64,000 nt of DNA from Azoarcus sp. DN11 (GCF_003628555.1 NZ_CP021731.1:3038001-3102000), one strand, 5' to 3'. Positions 52,180 to 59,976 are shown, counted from the stretch's first letter. Numbers and translations: made by a program. Notes: generated by a model not told the origin, from the sequence alone.

Positions 52180-52287
52180 GATGCGCTCCTGAATGTCCCG
52201 TCGGTCGCCGCACCCGCCGGGCGTGCAACCCGACGGGTGATGAGGGAGGACAATGGAATCGCGGCACCACGGCCGCCCGAGGAGAAA

Positions 52288-52911
52288 CTACGAATCGCTG
52301 ATGCGCCGGACCGGAAGCAAGAGCAACTCGCCCTGCGCCAGCGCCGACATCAGCACCTTGTCGCTCGGCACACGCACCGACCGCGCGATCGCATCGAAGA
52401 ACGGCGACTGATCGGTGAGATGGTCGGACAGAAGGCGCGCCAGGTCGGTCAGCACGTGGAGGACGACCTCGCCGGAAGTGTCGAAGTCATGCGTGTCCTG
52501 CAGTCGCTCCGCAACGTGCGTGAGGAGCGCGGCGCCCATCGGAAACAGGGCCTCCGGCCAATCGATTCCGCCGTCGGCTCCGATCGGGATCTCCATCTGG
52601 TCGGCACCCGCTTCGGGAAGCAGTGCGCACAGGCGATCCAGGGTACTCGCCAGTGCGTGGTTGAATTTGGCTCGAACCACTCGGATGGTCGTCCAGAACG
52701 TCTCGGCGTCGTCGGGCGCCCGGCACGCCAGCCGCCAGACGACCTCCGTCCGCGCGAGCGTGCCCGGGTGGCACAGCAGCGTGGTCTGAAGATACTCAAG
52801 GCAGCCCGCCCGCCACTCGCGATCCGTCGTCGAGCCGTTGCGGCCCGCGCGCGACAGTGCGGACACGTCACGGTGTCGCACGAGCACCCACATATCGATT
52901 TCCTGCTGCAT
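52288..52911 (-). CDS. Uncharacterised soluble ICE protein
   Basis: 207 residues, mainly helical, with the N-terminus MQQEIDMWVLVRHRDVSALS and a middle AETFWTTIRVVRAKFNHALA. No recognised domain. GGGAGAA lies before the ATG at 52911; the longer frame to 53064 is G/C-biased leader that contains a perfect dyad (GCGGAGC/GCTCCGC) and is not counted as coding. Confidence 0.5.
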   Translation of the reverse strand: MQQEIDMWVLVRHRDVSALSRAGRNGSTTDREWRAGCLEYLQTTLLCHPGTLARTEVVWRLACRAPDDAETFWTTIRVVRAKFNHALASTLDRLCALLPEAGADQMEIPIGADGGIDWPEALFPMGAALLTHVAERLQDTHDFDTSGEVVLHVLTDLARLLSDHLTDQSPFFDAIARSVRVPSDKVLMSALAQGELLLLPVRRISDS

Positions 52912-53085
52912 CTCGTTCTCCCAAAGGATGATAGATGGCTGGAAGACAACACAAAGGCGAGCTCGCCCCCGAAGAGGGAGCCCGTTCGGGTTGCAGTGGT
53001 GGTGGTCAAAGCGCCGGCGCCGAGGCCAGCAAAGCGAGGCGGAGCGGCGCTCCGCAAGACCCACATGCAGTGCGTTTGCCCTGCT

Positions 53086-54183
53086 CTATTGGATCGTGAC
53101 GATGGCCCCGAACCCGGGCCCTGGGGTGAAGTCGATCCCGCGTATCACGGGCACGAACCGATCGGTAAGAATGACGGTTTCACTGACGGTCCCCTCCGGG
53201 CCTTCCGAAAGCTCGACGGAGCGGACCCTATCCTTGTACGTGTCGCCCTTGATCAACAGGGTGCGACCGCTGCCGGCGGTCACGATTCCGTGAGCATGAC
53301 CGGCCGCCAGCGCCAAAGCCAGGTGCCACCGCCCCATTGCAGTCAAGGGCGGACGGTGGGCGCCTTTCGTAACACCGAAGTGAGTCTGGAACTGCGGCCA
53401 GAGACTATGCGCATGCAGTCGCGCCACCTCGGCCGCGAGTTGGGCGGCGTCGATGCGGACCGCGTGAAAGCGGCCCTCCCCACCTGCAATCTCCGGAACG
53501 GCGTACGGCTCGTCGGTCCAGCACTCGGGCAATACCTGATCGAATGCTTCGCCCTTACCGGCAGCAATGAGCGCCGACACGGTGCGGGATTCCGGCCGAT
53601 CCGAACGGCGTCGAACGCCGAACACCACGCACTGCTTGAACTGTTGCTCCGGAGCCATATGAAAGCGAATGCGATCGAAGTTGCGGGCAAGGAGACCTGC
53701 GAACTCCGCATCGAGCACGTAGTAGGGCACGATGAGAACGAGGACGCCGCCGAACGCAAGGGTTTGAAAGGTCCGCCGGAAGAAGATCTTCTCGAGTCGG
53801 TCCGGCCCTTTGTCGCCGGTCTGCGCCCGGTCCGCCACTGCGTCGCCATAGGGCGGATTCAGGAACAAGAGACCCATGGACCCGGGTGTTACGACGACGT
53901 CCTGAATGTCGGCGTGAATCGCAAGGTCCAGGACGGATTTCGCATGCCAGGCGCGCTCGGCATCGAACTCGACGCCGAATGCCTGAACAGCGGCACCGCA
54001 TCCAGTCAGCGCTTCCCTGACCTGGTGGAGCGCAGCGCCTTCGCCGCAGCACGGATCAAGGATCCGTAGCTCATTGCCTGCCACATCGAGGGCGGCGACA
54101 ATCCGCTCGAGCGTCGCCTGGTCGGTCGGGTAGTAGCCGTTCTTCACGAAATTGCGCGCCAGGCGCGGGAATATCAGGGCCAT
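53086..54183 (-). CDS. DUF6094-type methyltransferase-like protein
   Basis: 365 residues with a class I SAM-methyltransferase core: LRILDPCCGEGAALHQVREA (motif I, about 40-60) and LLFLNPPYGD (motif IV NPPY, about 108-117), as in adenine-N6 enzymes. The C-terminal half is specific to DUF6094 proteins, which recur in ICEs next to a large helicase. It may modify the ICE's own DNA; no target domain is seen. GAGGAGGTT precedes the ATG at 54183 after a family-1 leader. Confidence 0.8.
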   Translation of the reverse strand: MALIFPRLARNFVKNGYYPTDQATLERIVAALDVAGNELRILDPCCGEGAALHQVREALTGCGAAVQAFGVEFDAERAWHAKSVLDLAIHADIQDVVVTPGSMGLLFLNPPYGDAVADRAQTGDKGPDRLEKIFFRRTFQTLAFGGVLVLIVPYYVLDAEFAGLLARNFDRIRFHMAPEQQFKQCVVFGVRRRSDRPESRTVSALIAAGKGEAFDQVLPECWTDEPYAVPEIAGGEGRFHAVRIDAAQLAAEVARLHAHSLWPQFQTHFGVTKGAHRPPLTAMGRWHLALALAAGHAHGIVTAGSGRTLLIKGDTYKDRVRSVELSEGPEGTVSETVILTDRFVPVIRGIDFTPGPGFGAIVTIQ

Positions 54184-54298
54184 GGAACCTCCTCGGAGTC
54201 GGCGGGACGCATTGACCCTCGACGGGCCGATCGCGACCCGCAGGTTGTGGATGATGTCCCGGAGCGAGATGCTCGGTCCTGTTGCAGGGACTGACAGG
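54184..54298 (-). promoter_or_regulatory. Leader RNA family 1, copy 4 (before DUF6094 gene)
   Basis: On the minus strand: stem CCTGT/ACAGG around loop CAGUCCCUGCA, hairpin GAGC/GCUC, then CGGGAC (54256-54261). This is the only copy with U in the loop core (GUCCC instead of GCCCC), and the partner segment has the matching A (GGGAC instead of GGGGU/C). Confidence 0.7.
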
Positions 54299-54603
54299 CT
54301 GATGAATCTGGCAACACGCGCCACCGGCCGATAGCCGGACGGCCGCAAACGGATTTCCATCGTCGGTCTGCCTGCTGTGGGCCGACCATGGGAACCCGCT
54401 GGTTCCGCTTGGATGGGATTTGAACGATACCTTCGTCACACCCGCGGGCCTCAGGCGCGTTGCCGTGAGACCCCGTGGCTCGGATGCGAGGCACCCCAGT
54501 GGAAGGCGTGGGCGCCGATGAAAGGGCGCGCGGGAAAACCGCCGACGCAAATGCCGCAACACATCGGGCGTGTTGCTGCCCAGTTGTCGATGGAGCCCTC
54601 GCA

Positions 54604-54655
54604 GGCTTTCCGAATCACGCGCGTAGCCTGACGCACTGACCCGATTCGGAAAGCC
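54604..54655. repeat. 13-bp perfect inverted repeat with 26-base spacer
   Basis: GGCTTTCCGAATC (54604-54616) and GATTCGGAAAGCC (54643-54655) lie in the gap after the DUF3275 gene. The spacer has the same length as in the repeat upstream of traD. It could be a hairpin terminator without T tract or a recombination or binding site. Confidence 0.6.
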
Positions 54656-54693
54656 CGCGCGCGGGCCGGCCGGAGTCGGCCGCGGGGATTGTT

Positions 54694-55341
54694 CTACGAT
54701 GCGTCCGCCTTCGCGGCCAGGTAGGCCCGATACCGATCGGATTCCTCCGGATACCAGACCTGCTCTTCCGGCACAAAGCCGTATTGGAGTCCGGACTTCA
54801 GCCGATTGCGCTGCTCCCGGAAGCGCCGGCGGTCATCGATCGTCGGATCGAGCTTCACCGGTTGGCGCGCCGCGACCAGCCCGTGGAGCTCGTCGCCGAA
54901 GAGTTCGAGATCGGGCGATTCGTCCGAACCTGTGGTGGGCGATACCGGCGGCGCCCCGCCCTCCTGCCCTCGTTCGGGCGCACCGCTTCCCTCCAAATCG
55001 CCATTCCCGGCACCCGGACGCGCAGTCTGCGCTACCGCCTCGTCAGCGGGATCGGGTTCCATCGGGGCCTCGGGCAAACTCCTTTCCGTGCCGCTTTGAA
55101 CGTGCAGATCGGCGAGTCGGGCGCGGATCTCCAACACGAGCCGACCGTTGCTGGCATAGGACCAGGGGAAGATGCGCTGGATGATATAGCGCCCCGTGTA
55201 GCTCCCTTCCTCGAACTGATCGAGGATCGGGTCCTTGACCCGAAACTCGCCGATATCGGTCAGCAGATCGCCGACACAGAACGGGCCATTGGCCCCCTTG
55301 ATGCGCTTGATGTTCAGCGTGCCTTCGACAGTGATGCTCAC
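54694..55341 (-). CDS. DUF3275 family protein
   Basis: 215 residues. The conserved N-terminal 80 residues (SITVEGTLNIKRIKGANGPF, VGDLLTDIGEFRVKDPILDQ, GRYIIQRIFPWSY) are the DUF3275 beta domain found in PFGI-1-class ICEs; the middle is a low-complexity acidic/proline linker, and the C-terminus has the segment VWYPEESDRYRAYLAAKA. Function unknown, possibly nucleic-acid binding. I favour the GTG at 55339-55341, preceded by GGAGATC; an upstream ATG would put the leader hairpins into the protein. Confidence 0.75.
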   Translation of the reverse strand: MSITVEGTLNIKRIKGANGPFCVGDLLTDIGEFRVKDPILDQFEEGSYTGRYIIQRIFPWSYASNGRLVLEIRARLADLHVQSGTERSLPEAPMEPDPADEAVAQTARPGAGNGDLEGSGAPERGQEGGAPPVSPTTGSDESPDLELFGDELHGLVAARQPVKLDPTIDDRRRFREQRNRLKSGLQYGFVPEEQVWYPEESDRYRAYLAAKADAS

Positions 55342-55599
55342 GATCTCGATCTCCGAATGCGGTATCGGAGGCGTGCCCACCGAAGGGGACGAGCGCCCCC
55401 GATGGGTGGTTGAAAATCGGACACCGAACGGATCGAACCATCGGTGCGTGCGGTACAGGAGGGCCACCAACATGGTTGGTGGCCCCGGCTTTGAAAGAGG
55501 CACCGGTATTCCGGACCGGTACGGGATCGAAGCGGACAGGCAAGGCCCGACCGAGGACCCCAGGCCTGACGGCCGTCCCAGTTACAGGGGCTGACTGGG
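55342..55599 (-). promoter_or_regulatory. Leader RNA family 1, copy 5 (before DUF3275 gene)
   Basis: On the minus strand: stem CCCAGT/ACTGGG around loop CAGCCCCUGUA, hairpin GGCC-GUCA-GGCC, then UGGGGUC (55557-55562 for the G run). The leader is longer than the others and has a further perfect hairpin GGGCCACCAAC/GTTGGTGGCCC near 55463-55487. Confidence 0.75.
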
Positions 55600-55607
55600 C
55601 GCACCAC

Positions 55608-55630
55608 GCACGTTTTTTGCCGAAACGTGC
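55608..55630 (-). terminator. Hairpin between DUF3577 and the DUF3275 leader
   Basis: GCACGTTT/AAACGTGC (55608-55615 with 55623-55630) lies about 55 bases after the DUF3577 stop. It may terminate or protect that transcript; no clear T run follows. Confidence 0.4.
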
Positions 55631-55683
55631 AAAACGGGTGGAACCCACGAAAGGCTCCGAGCTTGGAACGGCTGATCGGGCGA

Positions 55684-56190
55684 TCACCCGCTGGTGCCGG
55701 TGCGCTCCAGATGAGCGCTTTCGGCCGCTGGCTGAACATCCGTTGTCTTCGGGCGTTCGTAGACCGTTTGGCCGTCCACCTTGACGTGCGTCAGCAGTAG
55801 CAGCCGGCCCTTGATGATGACTCGCGGTTCCTTGCCGGGCGCACCGGTTTCGGAATCCTTGACGTCGGCATAGTAGAGATGTGGGTAGATGTCACCCACG
55901 CGGAATGACACAAAGACCTTGCGGTCGTTCTGGACATCCTGCTTGAAGCGTTCAACGAGCTCGGCACACTCGGCACCGACCACTCTGAGGTCAAAGTACG
56001 TGTACGCCGGTTCCGTGACGGACCCGTGAACAGCGTTGATTGCGCATGCGAGAAAGGGCTCGGCTCGACGGCCACCACCGCGCGGCTTCACCCACCGGAC
56101 CCGGCCCAAATAGCCGCATCCCTTGGTATGCAGGTCGAAATGCTCCTTCTCGGGAGCGGTCTTGGAAGCAACTTGCGTGGATTCGGACAT
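55684..56190 (-). CDS. DUF3577 family protein (STY4534-like ICE protein)
   Basis: 168 residues. The DUF3577 pattern is clear: EHFDLHTKGCGYLGRVRWVK, FLACAINAVHGS, YFDLRVVGAECAELV, VFVSFRVGDIYP and the final KGRLLLLTHVKVDGQTVYER. These proteins are conserved in ICEs near topoisomerase and helicase genes and are thought to act in ICE DNA metabolism; no activity is proven. TGGAGAC lies before the ATG at 56190, after a family-1 leader with its own promoter. Confidence 0.85.
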   Translation of the reverse strand: MSESTQVASKTAPEKEHFDLHTKGCGYLGRVRWVKPRGGGRRAEPFLACAINAVHGSVTEPAYTYFDLRVVGAECAELVERFKQDVQNDRKVFVSFRVGDIYPHLYYADVKDSETGAPGKEPRVIIKGRLLLLTHVKVDGQTVYERPKTTDVQPAAESAHLERTGTSG

Positions 56191-56320
56191 GACAGTCTCC
56201 AGACGAAAAAAATCGGGAGACCACACATCCCATGATCGGGAAGTGAATCTTCCCGATCGGGTGGGTGATACAAACGAAACCCCGGACCTGACGGTCGTTC
56301 CGGTTACAGGGGCTGACCGG
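56191..56320 (-). promoter_or_regulatory. Leader RNA family 1, copy 6 (before DUF3577 gene)
   Basis: On the minus strand: stem CCGGT/ACCGG around loop CAGCCCCUGUA, hairpin GACC-GUCA-GGUC, then CGGGGU (56279-56284). The third hairpin is a perfect 10-bp stem GATCGGGAAG/CTTCCCGATC at 56234-56258. I recall structured RNAs being reported upstream of DUF3577 genes; whether this is that motif needs a covariance-model search. Confidence 0.8.
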
Positions 56321-56358
56321 ACACAGTACAACGGCCGCATGGCCGAATACTCGTGACG

Positions 56359-56386
56359 ATTCTACGCCAAGTGCCCGCGCCGTCAA
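56359..56386 (-). promoter_or_regulatory. Sigma-70 promoter of the DUF3577 gene
   Basis: On the minus strand TTGACG (56381-56386), 16 bases, TAGAAT (56359-56364). The predicted +1 is about 30 bases before the leader stem, the same distance as in copies 1 and 2. Confidence 0.6.
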
Positions 56387-56860
56387 CGGGGCAACGGGGC
56401 AACGCCATCGAGCCAATGGCAGCATGCCACCGCCTCAGGAACAAGCACCAGCCGAGTTGCGCCCAGACAGTGACGCGACGACTCGAGCGCACCTTCAGCC
56501 TGACCAAACCGCCTTGCATTTCTTCGCTTGATCAGCGACATTCCCGCGAGGGAACGGATCTCATCCGCCCGACAGAAACCCTTCGCACACGATCGCGACC
56601 AGCCTGCTCGGCTGCACGACCTCTCGCATCTGCAACAGCACGCCAATGCGCCGGATTTGATGCCGCCCGCGCGCGTTTGACGCCCCAGACAGGGAGCTGG
56701 TGCCCACGGCGGGCCCATCCTGTGGTGCTCCCATCGTCTGAAAGGCCCCCCGCGCCAGTTGTTCTCCCCGATGGGGCTCCTCCGCTCGGGGGCTGCACCC
56801 GACTTGGCGCCATCCACACTGCAATCACATGACATTCCCCTGGGCATGGAGGTAAGGGTT
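56387..56860. other. Spacer between divergent units, no confident gene
   Basis: Overlapping open frames exist on the minus strand but change phase, have biased composition and lack ribosome sites. A fragment reading ADEIRSLAGMSLIKRRNARR followed by a cysteine-rich tail might be a decayed gene. Nothing else is supported. Confidence 0.35.
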
Positions 56861-57181
56861 ATGAACGTCGTGCACATCAACACCCATCCGGCCCGTCTGC
56901 GACCGGGCGAGATGGCGATCCACCGCGAGCACGGATGGGTCGAGATCCTCGAACGCGCCGGAACACTGCTACGAATACGATGGATCGACCGCGCATTGGT
57001 AGCCCCCGACGCCCTCGAACCCGACGAGATCGACGGCGAAGTCCTGACCGTCTGGGAGGACTGGGTCGGGTGCGACAGCTTGAAGGCGATGCCAAGACCG
57101 TCAATCCGCGGCGAATCGGTAGCGCAAACGCCCCTTGACCTCGCGGCCCGACGACCTCCACGGGGGGCGCCAGCGACATGA
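56861..57181 (+). CDS. Small beta-rich protein of unknown function
   Basis: 106 residues. The N-terminal half, MAIHREHGWVEILERAGTLL followed by RIRWIDRALVAPDALEP, suggests an SH3-like or CarD-like small beta barrel; the C-terminus is disordered and basic. GGAGGTAAGG immediately before the ATG at 56861 is one of the best ribosome sites in the region and overrides the earlier in-frame ATG codons. Possible DNA- or RNA-polymerase-binding role is speculative. Confidence 0.55.
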   Translation: MNVVHINTHPARLRPGEMAIHREHGWVEILERAGTLLRIRWIDRALVAPDALEPDEIDGEVLTVWEDWVGCDSLKAMPRPSIRGESVAQTPLDLAARRPPRGAPAT

Positions 57182-57286
57182 GAAGTCTGCGAAACCGGAC
57201 TCGCCAGGGCCACAAGCAGCGCCCCCCCCCACCGCTGACCGGGCTCACCTCGATCGAGGTCATGGGCGCTTGATTCATACCGTACC

Positions 57287-57314
57287 GTAACCTATCGTAC
57301 GTAACGTATCGTAC
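57287..57314 (+). promoter_or_regulatory. Tandem 14-bp operator before the KfrA-like gene
   Basis: GTAACCTATCGTAC (57287-57300) and GTAACGTATCGTAC (57301-57314) are directly adjacent, and a degraded third unit lies at about 57275-57286. They end 12 bases before the start codon. KfrA proteins bind repeats in their own promoters, so autoregulation is likely. Confidence 0.65.
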
Positions 57315-57326
57315 TGGAGACGTGAG

Positions 57327-58208
57327 ATGCCTCGGGAAGCCAGCATCACGTACGAGCAGGTGGCGGCCATCGCCGATGGCATCAAAGCCGCCGGCGGGAA
57401 ACCCACCCCACGCCAGATCCGCGAGCGTCACGGCAGCGGCAGCCTGGGCACCATCCATAAGCTGTTCCAACGATGGGAAGGCAACCAGCCACCCTCGATC
57501 GAAGCAGGTTCAGCCCTCCCCCCAGCGCTGCAACGGGCGATTCTCGATTGTGTGACGCAGGAAAGGGCAACGGCTCGGGCCGACCTCGACGCCAAACTGT
57601 CCGACATGCAAGCGGCCGCCAACGAACTCGCCGCCGAGAACGAGCGCCAGAGCGGCCACATCGAGACGCTGGAAAGCGCCCTGCAGACGTCTCAGGAAGA
57701 GAAGGCAGCGCTCGCCGGAAAAATCGAGCAGATGGAGACCGATCTCTCCGCCGCAAGAGACGAAGCCGCCCGTGAGCGCCACGCAGCCGAGGCCACCCGC
57801 ACCGAGTTAGCCAAGGCACATGTCCGACTCGACACTATCCCCGTCCTCGAAAAGGACAACGAGCGGCTACGAAGTGCGGTAGACGCCGAGCGCGACGCTC
57901 GCACCAATGCCGAACGTCTGGCCGCGATCGCAGAGGCGAAGGCCGCAGGCCTCAGCGAGCGTCTGGCGGATAGCCAAGCCCGCCACACGCGTGAAGTGGC
58001 GAACCTCGACAGCCAGCTACAGGACCAAAAGCAGCGAAACACGAACCTCGAGGCTGATCTGTCGGAGATGCGCAAGGAGTCCCGCGACCTGGCCGCTCGC
58101 CTCGCTCAGGCGACAGGCGAGCTGGAAGCGCTGCGCACTCAGAACGCCGGCCATCTGGATGTCATCAAGGGCTTCACCGCGCAAGGCACCGTAACGGGCG
58201 CGTCGTAA
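57327..58208 (+). CDS. KfrA-like DNA-binding coiled-coil protein
   Basis: 293 residues. The N-terminal 60 (ITYEQVAAIADGIKAAGGKP, TPRQIRERHGSGSLGTIHKL, FQRWEG) are the KfrA_N DNA-binding domain; residues 75-280 are one continuous coiled coil with long heptads (ELAAENERQSGHIETLESAL). Plasmid KfrA is an autoregulated, nucleoid-associated-like protein that helps stable inheritance. It is preceded by tandem operators and followed by the second family-1/family-2 leader locus. Confidence 0.82.
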   Translation: MPREASITYEQVAAIADGIKAAGGKPTPRQIRERHGSGSLGTIHKLFQRWEGNQPPSIEAGSALPPALQRAILDCVTQERATARADLDAKLSDMQAAANELAAENERQSGHIETLESALQTSQEEKAALAGKIEQMETDLSAARDEAARERHAAEATRTELAKAHVRLDTIPVLEKDNERLRSAVDAERDARTNAERLAAIAEAKAAGLSERLADSQARHTREVANLDSQLQDQKQRNTNLEADLSEMRKESRDLAARLAQATGELEALRTQNAGHLDVIKGFTAQGTVTGAS

Positions 58209-58318
58209 AGGTCCAAGCGGCCGACGCTGACGTTGTCGTGCGCACGGGGGCCACTCCTTTGCCGGCAACCGTCGACGGAGAACCTGACCTGGCAATCGAC
58301 ACATTGTGAAGCGGCCCC

Positions 58319-58347
58319 TTGACGAGCCGGCGTATGGCGCCTACGAA
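58319..58347 (+). promoter_or_regulatory. Possible promoter before leader copy 7
   Basis: TTGACG (58319-58324), 17 bases, TACGAA (58342-58347); an A/T-rich TATATT follows. The -10 is poor. Confidence 0.35.
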
Positions 58348-58359
58348 TATATTCAGCGT

Positions 58360-58466
58360 CCGGTCAGCCCCTGTAACCGGAACGACCTTCGGGTCCGGGG
58401 TCAGCCTCAAGATTCATGTCCATCTCGGTGGGATACGCCTCTCCGTAATTTTTCGAAGAGAGACCG
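58360..58466 (+). promoter_or_regulatory. Leader RNA family 1, copy 7 (before 49-residue gene)
   Basis: Stem CCGGT/ACCGG around loop CAGCCCCUGUA, hairpin GACC-UUCG-GGUC, then CGGGGUC (58396-58402). A GAAGAGAGAC ribosome site ends the leader, similar to AAGGAGACG in copy 1. Confidence 0.75.
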
Positions 58467-58616
58467 ATGTTCTCGTACTACCCCCCGCCTTCCGGCTCCC
58501 TCCCCGAGCGCCTCTCCTGCGGCCCTCCCTATCCTGAGGCCCTTCAGGTACCCACTTACATCAAGGATCGCGCCACGAAGGTGGGCGACACCGCGGCAGC
58601 ATCCCGTCTTGGGTAA
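58467..58616 (+). CDS. 49-residue protein, possible radC-locus remnant
   Basis: Starts MFSYYPPPSGSLPERLSCGP and ends AAASRLG. It takes the place that the RadC-like gene holds at the other double-leader locus, with the same start context, but contains no RadC motif. It may be an unrelated small protein or the remnant left by deletion of a radC-like gene. Leader and ribosome site argue that it is translated. Confidence 0.45.
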   Translation: MFSYYPPPSGSLPERLSCGPPYPEALQVPTYIKDRATKVGDTAAASRLG

Positions 58617-58625
58617 TTCCGGGAC

Positions 58626-58654
58626 TTGCCAAACGACGATCGTGTCGGTATTTT
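58626..58654 (+). promoter_or_regulatory. Promoter of leader family 2, copy B
   Basis: TTGCCA (58626-58631), 17 bases, TATTTT (58649-58654), identical boxes and spacing to copy A although much of the spacer differs. Confidence 0.6.
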
Positions 58655-58660
58655 TCTCTC

Positions 58661-58880
58661 GTCTCAAAAGCGCTGCGCACGCCTTGAGACGTGGCGGGGA
58701 CGCCTCGCTCTCTCGCTTCGCGCGACTCAATCGCTCATTTCCTTGCTCGTCAAGCGGCGCTTTTCGCCGCTCTGACTTCGTCTCGTCCTGATTCCCCGCC
58801 TTGCGACCGCTGCAATCGCCGTCGGCCGGCCTTGGCATGCATCGACTATTCGGACAACGAACGCCAGCAAGGAGAAACAG
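58661..58880 (+). promoter_or_regulatory. Leader RNA family 2, copy B
   Basis: 5' hairpin GTCTCAA/TTGAGAC (58661-58667, 58684-58690); relative to copy A a G-C pair has become A-T on both sides. Second hairpin GCGGCG/CGCCGC at 58754-58770. TTTCCTTGCT (58738-58747) can pair over ten positions (one G-U) with AGCAAGGAGA (58866-58875), which includes the ribosome site of the HD-like gene. Confidence 0.7.
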
Positions 58881-59450
58881 ATGAAACATGAATCCCAGGC
58901 GGCGCACGCCATGCGCCGAACCGGCGGCCCGATCGGTGCCGATCAGAACCTTGGAGGAGACACAGTACCGGGCCAAGTAAACATCGAGGACATCGCCCAC
59001 GTCCTCGCGAGCACGTGCTGCTTCGCGGGCCGTGCGCACACCTTCTATTCGGTCGCGCAGCACGACTATCTAGCGAGCACCATCGTGCCGCCCGATGACG
59101 CCCTGGCGGCGCTTCTCCTCCACGCCGGAGATGCGCTCAGGAAACTGCTCGCCGCCTGCCTCAATGCAGAGAGCCAGACGACCGCGGACATTCTGGCCGA
59201 CCTCGGCGCCCCGCCCTACCTGCCGCCATCGGTCAAGTACGCGGACCTCGTACTCCGCGCCACCGAACGACGCGATCTCGATCCGCCCTATGAAGACGCA
59301 TGGACCGGTACGACACAGTCCTCACCGCTGGCCCGGCCGATTCAGGCGCTAGCACCTATCGTGGCGAAGCACCTATTCATCGATCGCTACTACGAGCTCC
59401 GACCACAGGAGGACCGAAGAGCGTTCCCTACTGCGGACAGTGCCTCATGA
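58881..59450 (+). CDS. Degenerate HD-domain phosphohydrolase-like protein
   Basis: 189 residues. INIEDIAHVLASTCCFAGRA-like sequence followed by HTFYSVAQHDYLAS closely follows the start of YfbR-type HD hydrolases of phages and ICEs. Where those have LLHDA(x)EAYLGD, this protein has LLHAGDALRKLLA, so the HD pair is broken and hydrolase activity is doubtful. AAGGAG precedes the ATG at 58881 at the end of a family-2 leader. It overlaps the next gene by 4 bases. Confidence 0.65.
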   Translation: MKHESQAAHAMRRTGGPIGADQNLGGDTVPGQVNIEDIAHVLASTCCFAGRAHTFYSVAQHDYLASTIVPPDDALAALLLHAGDALRKLLAACLNAESQTTADILADLGAPPYLPPSVKYADLVLRATERRDLDPPYEDAWTGTTQSSPLARPIQALAPIVAKHLFIDRYYELRPQEDRRAFPTADSAS

Positions 59451-59707
59451 AACAGCATGCCTTCGGTGTCGTTCCGGACACTGTGAGTGAGACTTGCCCC
59501 TTCCTGACGCTAGGCGGTCTTACGGGCGCAGCCGACGGCTTCGCCATGACCGCTCTGTGTATCACCGGCCTGCTCGGGAAGATTGCCTATGTCGGCCGAG
59601 TCGATGCCTGCCGGTCTTCTCGTCAAGACTTCCAGCGCGAAAACAACACCGGAGGTAGCCGGATCAAGGACGACCCATACTCCGTCGCAGACGCCGCCAA
59701 GCGGTAA
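59447..59707 (+). CDS. Small uncharacterised protein
   Basis: 86 residues with a short hydrophobic centre (ADGFAMTALCITGLLGKIAY) and a polar C-terminus. It overlaps the HD-like gene (ATGA), so it is translated from the same message. No family recognised. Confidence 0.45.
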   Translation: MKQHAFGVVPDTVSETCPFLTLGGLTGAADGFAMTALCITGLLGKIAYVGRVDACRSSRQDFQRENNTGGSRIKDDPYSVADAAKR

Positions 59708-59766
59708 GACTGCGCTGGAGGACGCGACCGAGGCGAAGCTACTGCCTGCGTCAAAAGAGGCATGAC

Positions 59767-59976
59767 ATGTTCCTGACCAAGGACGAACTCCGCAACCTCA
59801 CCGGCTACCAGAAGCCGTCACTGCAAAAGCGTTGGCTCACGGATCGTGGCTGGCCATACGAGGAGAACGCAGCTGGCGATCCAAAAGTCCTGCGCTCAAT
59901 CGTCGAGAAGCGCATGGGCGGTTCAACTGCATCTACCCATCGCAGACAAGGCCCCGATCTCGGAGCTATTCTGTAA
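59767..59976 (+). CDS. DUF4224 family protein
   Basis: 69 residues with the DUF4224 pattern FLTKDELRNLTGYQKPSLQK, RWLTDRGWPYEENAAGDPKV. These small proteins are regularly encoded directly before a tyrosine integrase and may act as recombination directionality or DNA-binding factors. AGAGGC lies before the ATG. Its stop overlaps the integrase start (TAATG), so the two are coupled. Confidence 0.8.
   Translation: MFLTKDELRNLTGYQKPSLQKRWLTDRGWPYEENAAGDPKVLRSIVEKRMGGSTASTHRRQGPDLGAIL

Noticed and set aside
56383..56828. Minus-strand frames that could be a frameshifted gene
   Set aside because: Phase changes, cysteine/serine-rich translation and no recognisable domain. A homology search in all frames would be needed to call a pseudogene.
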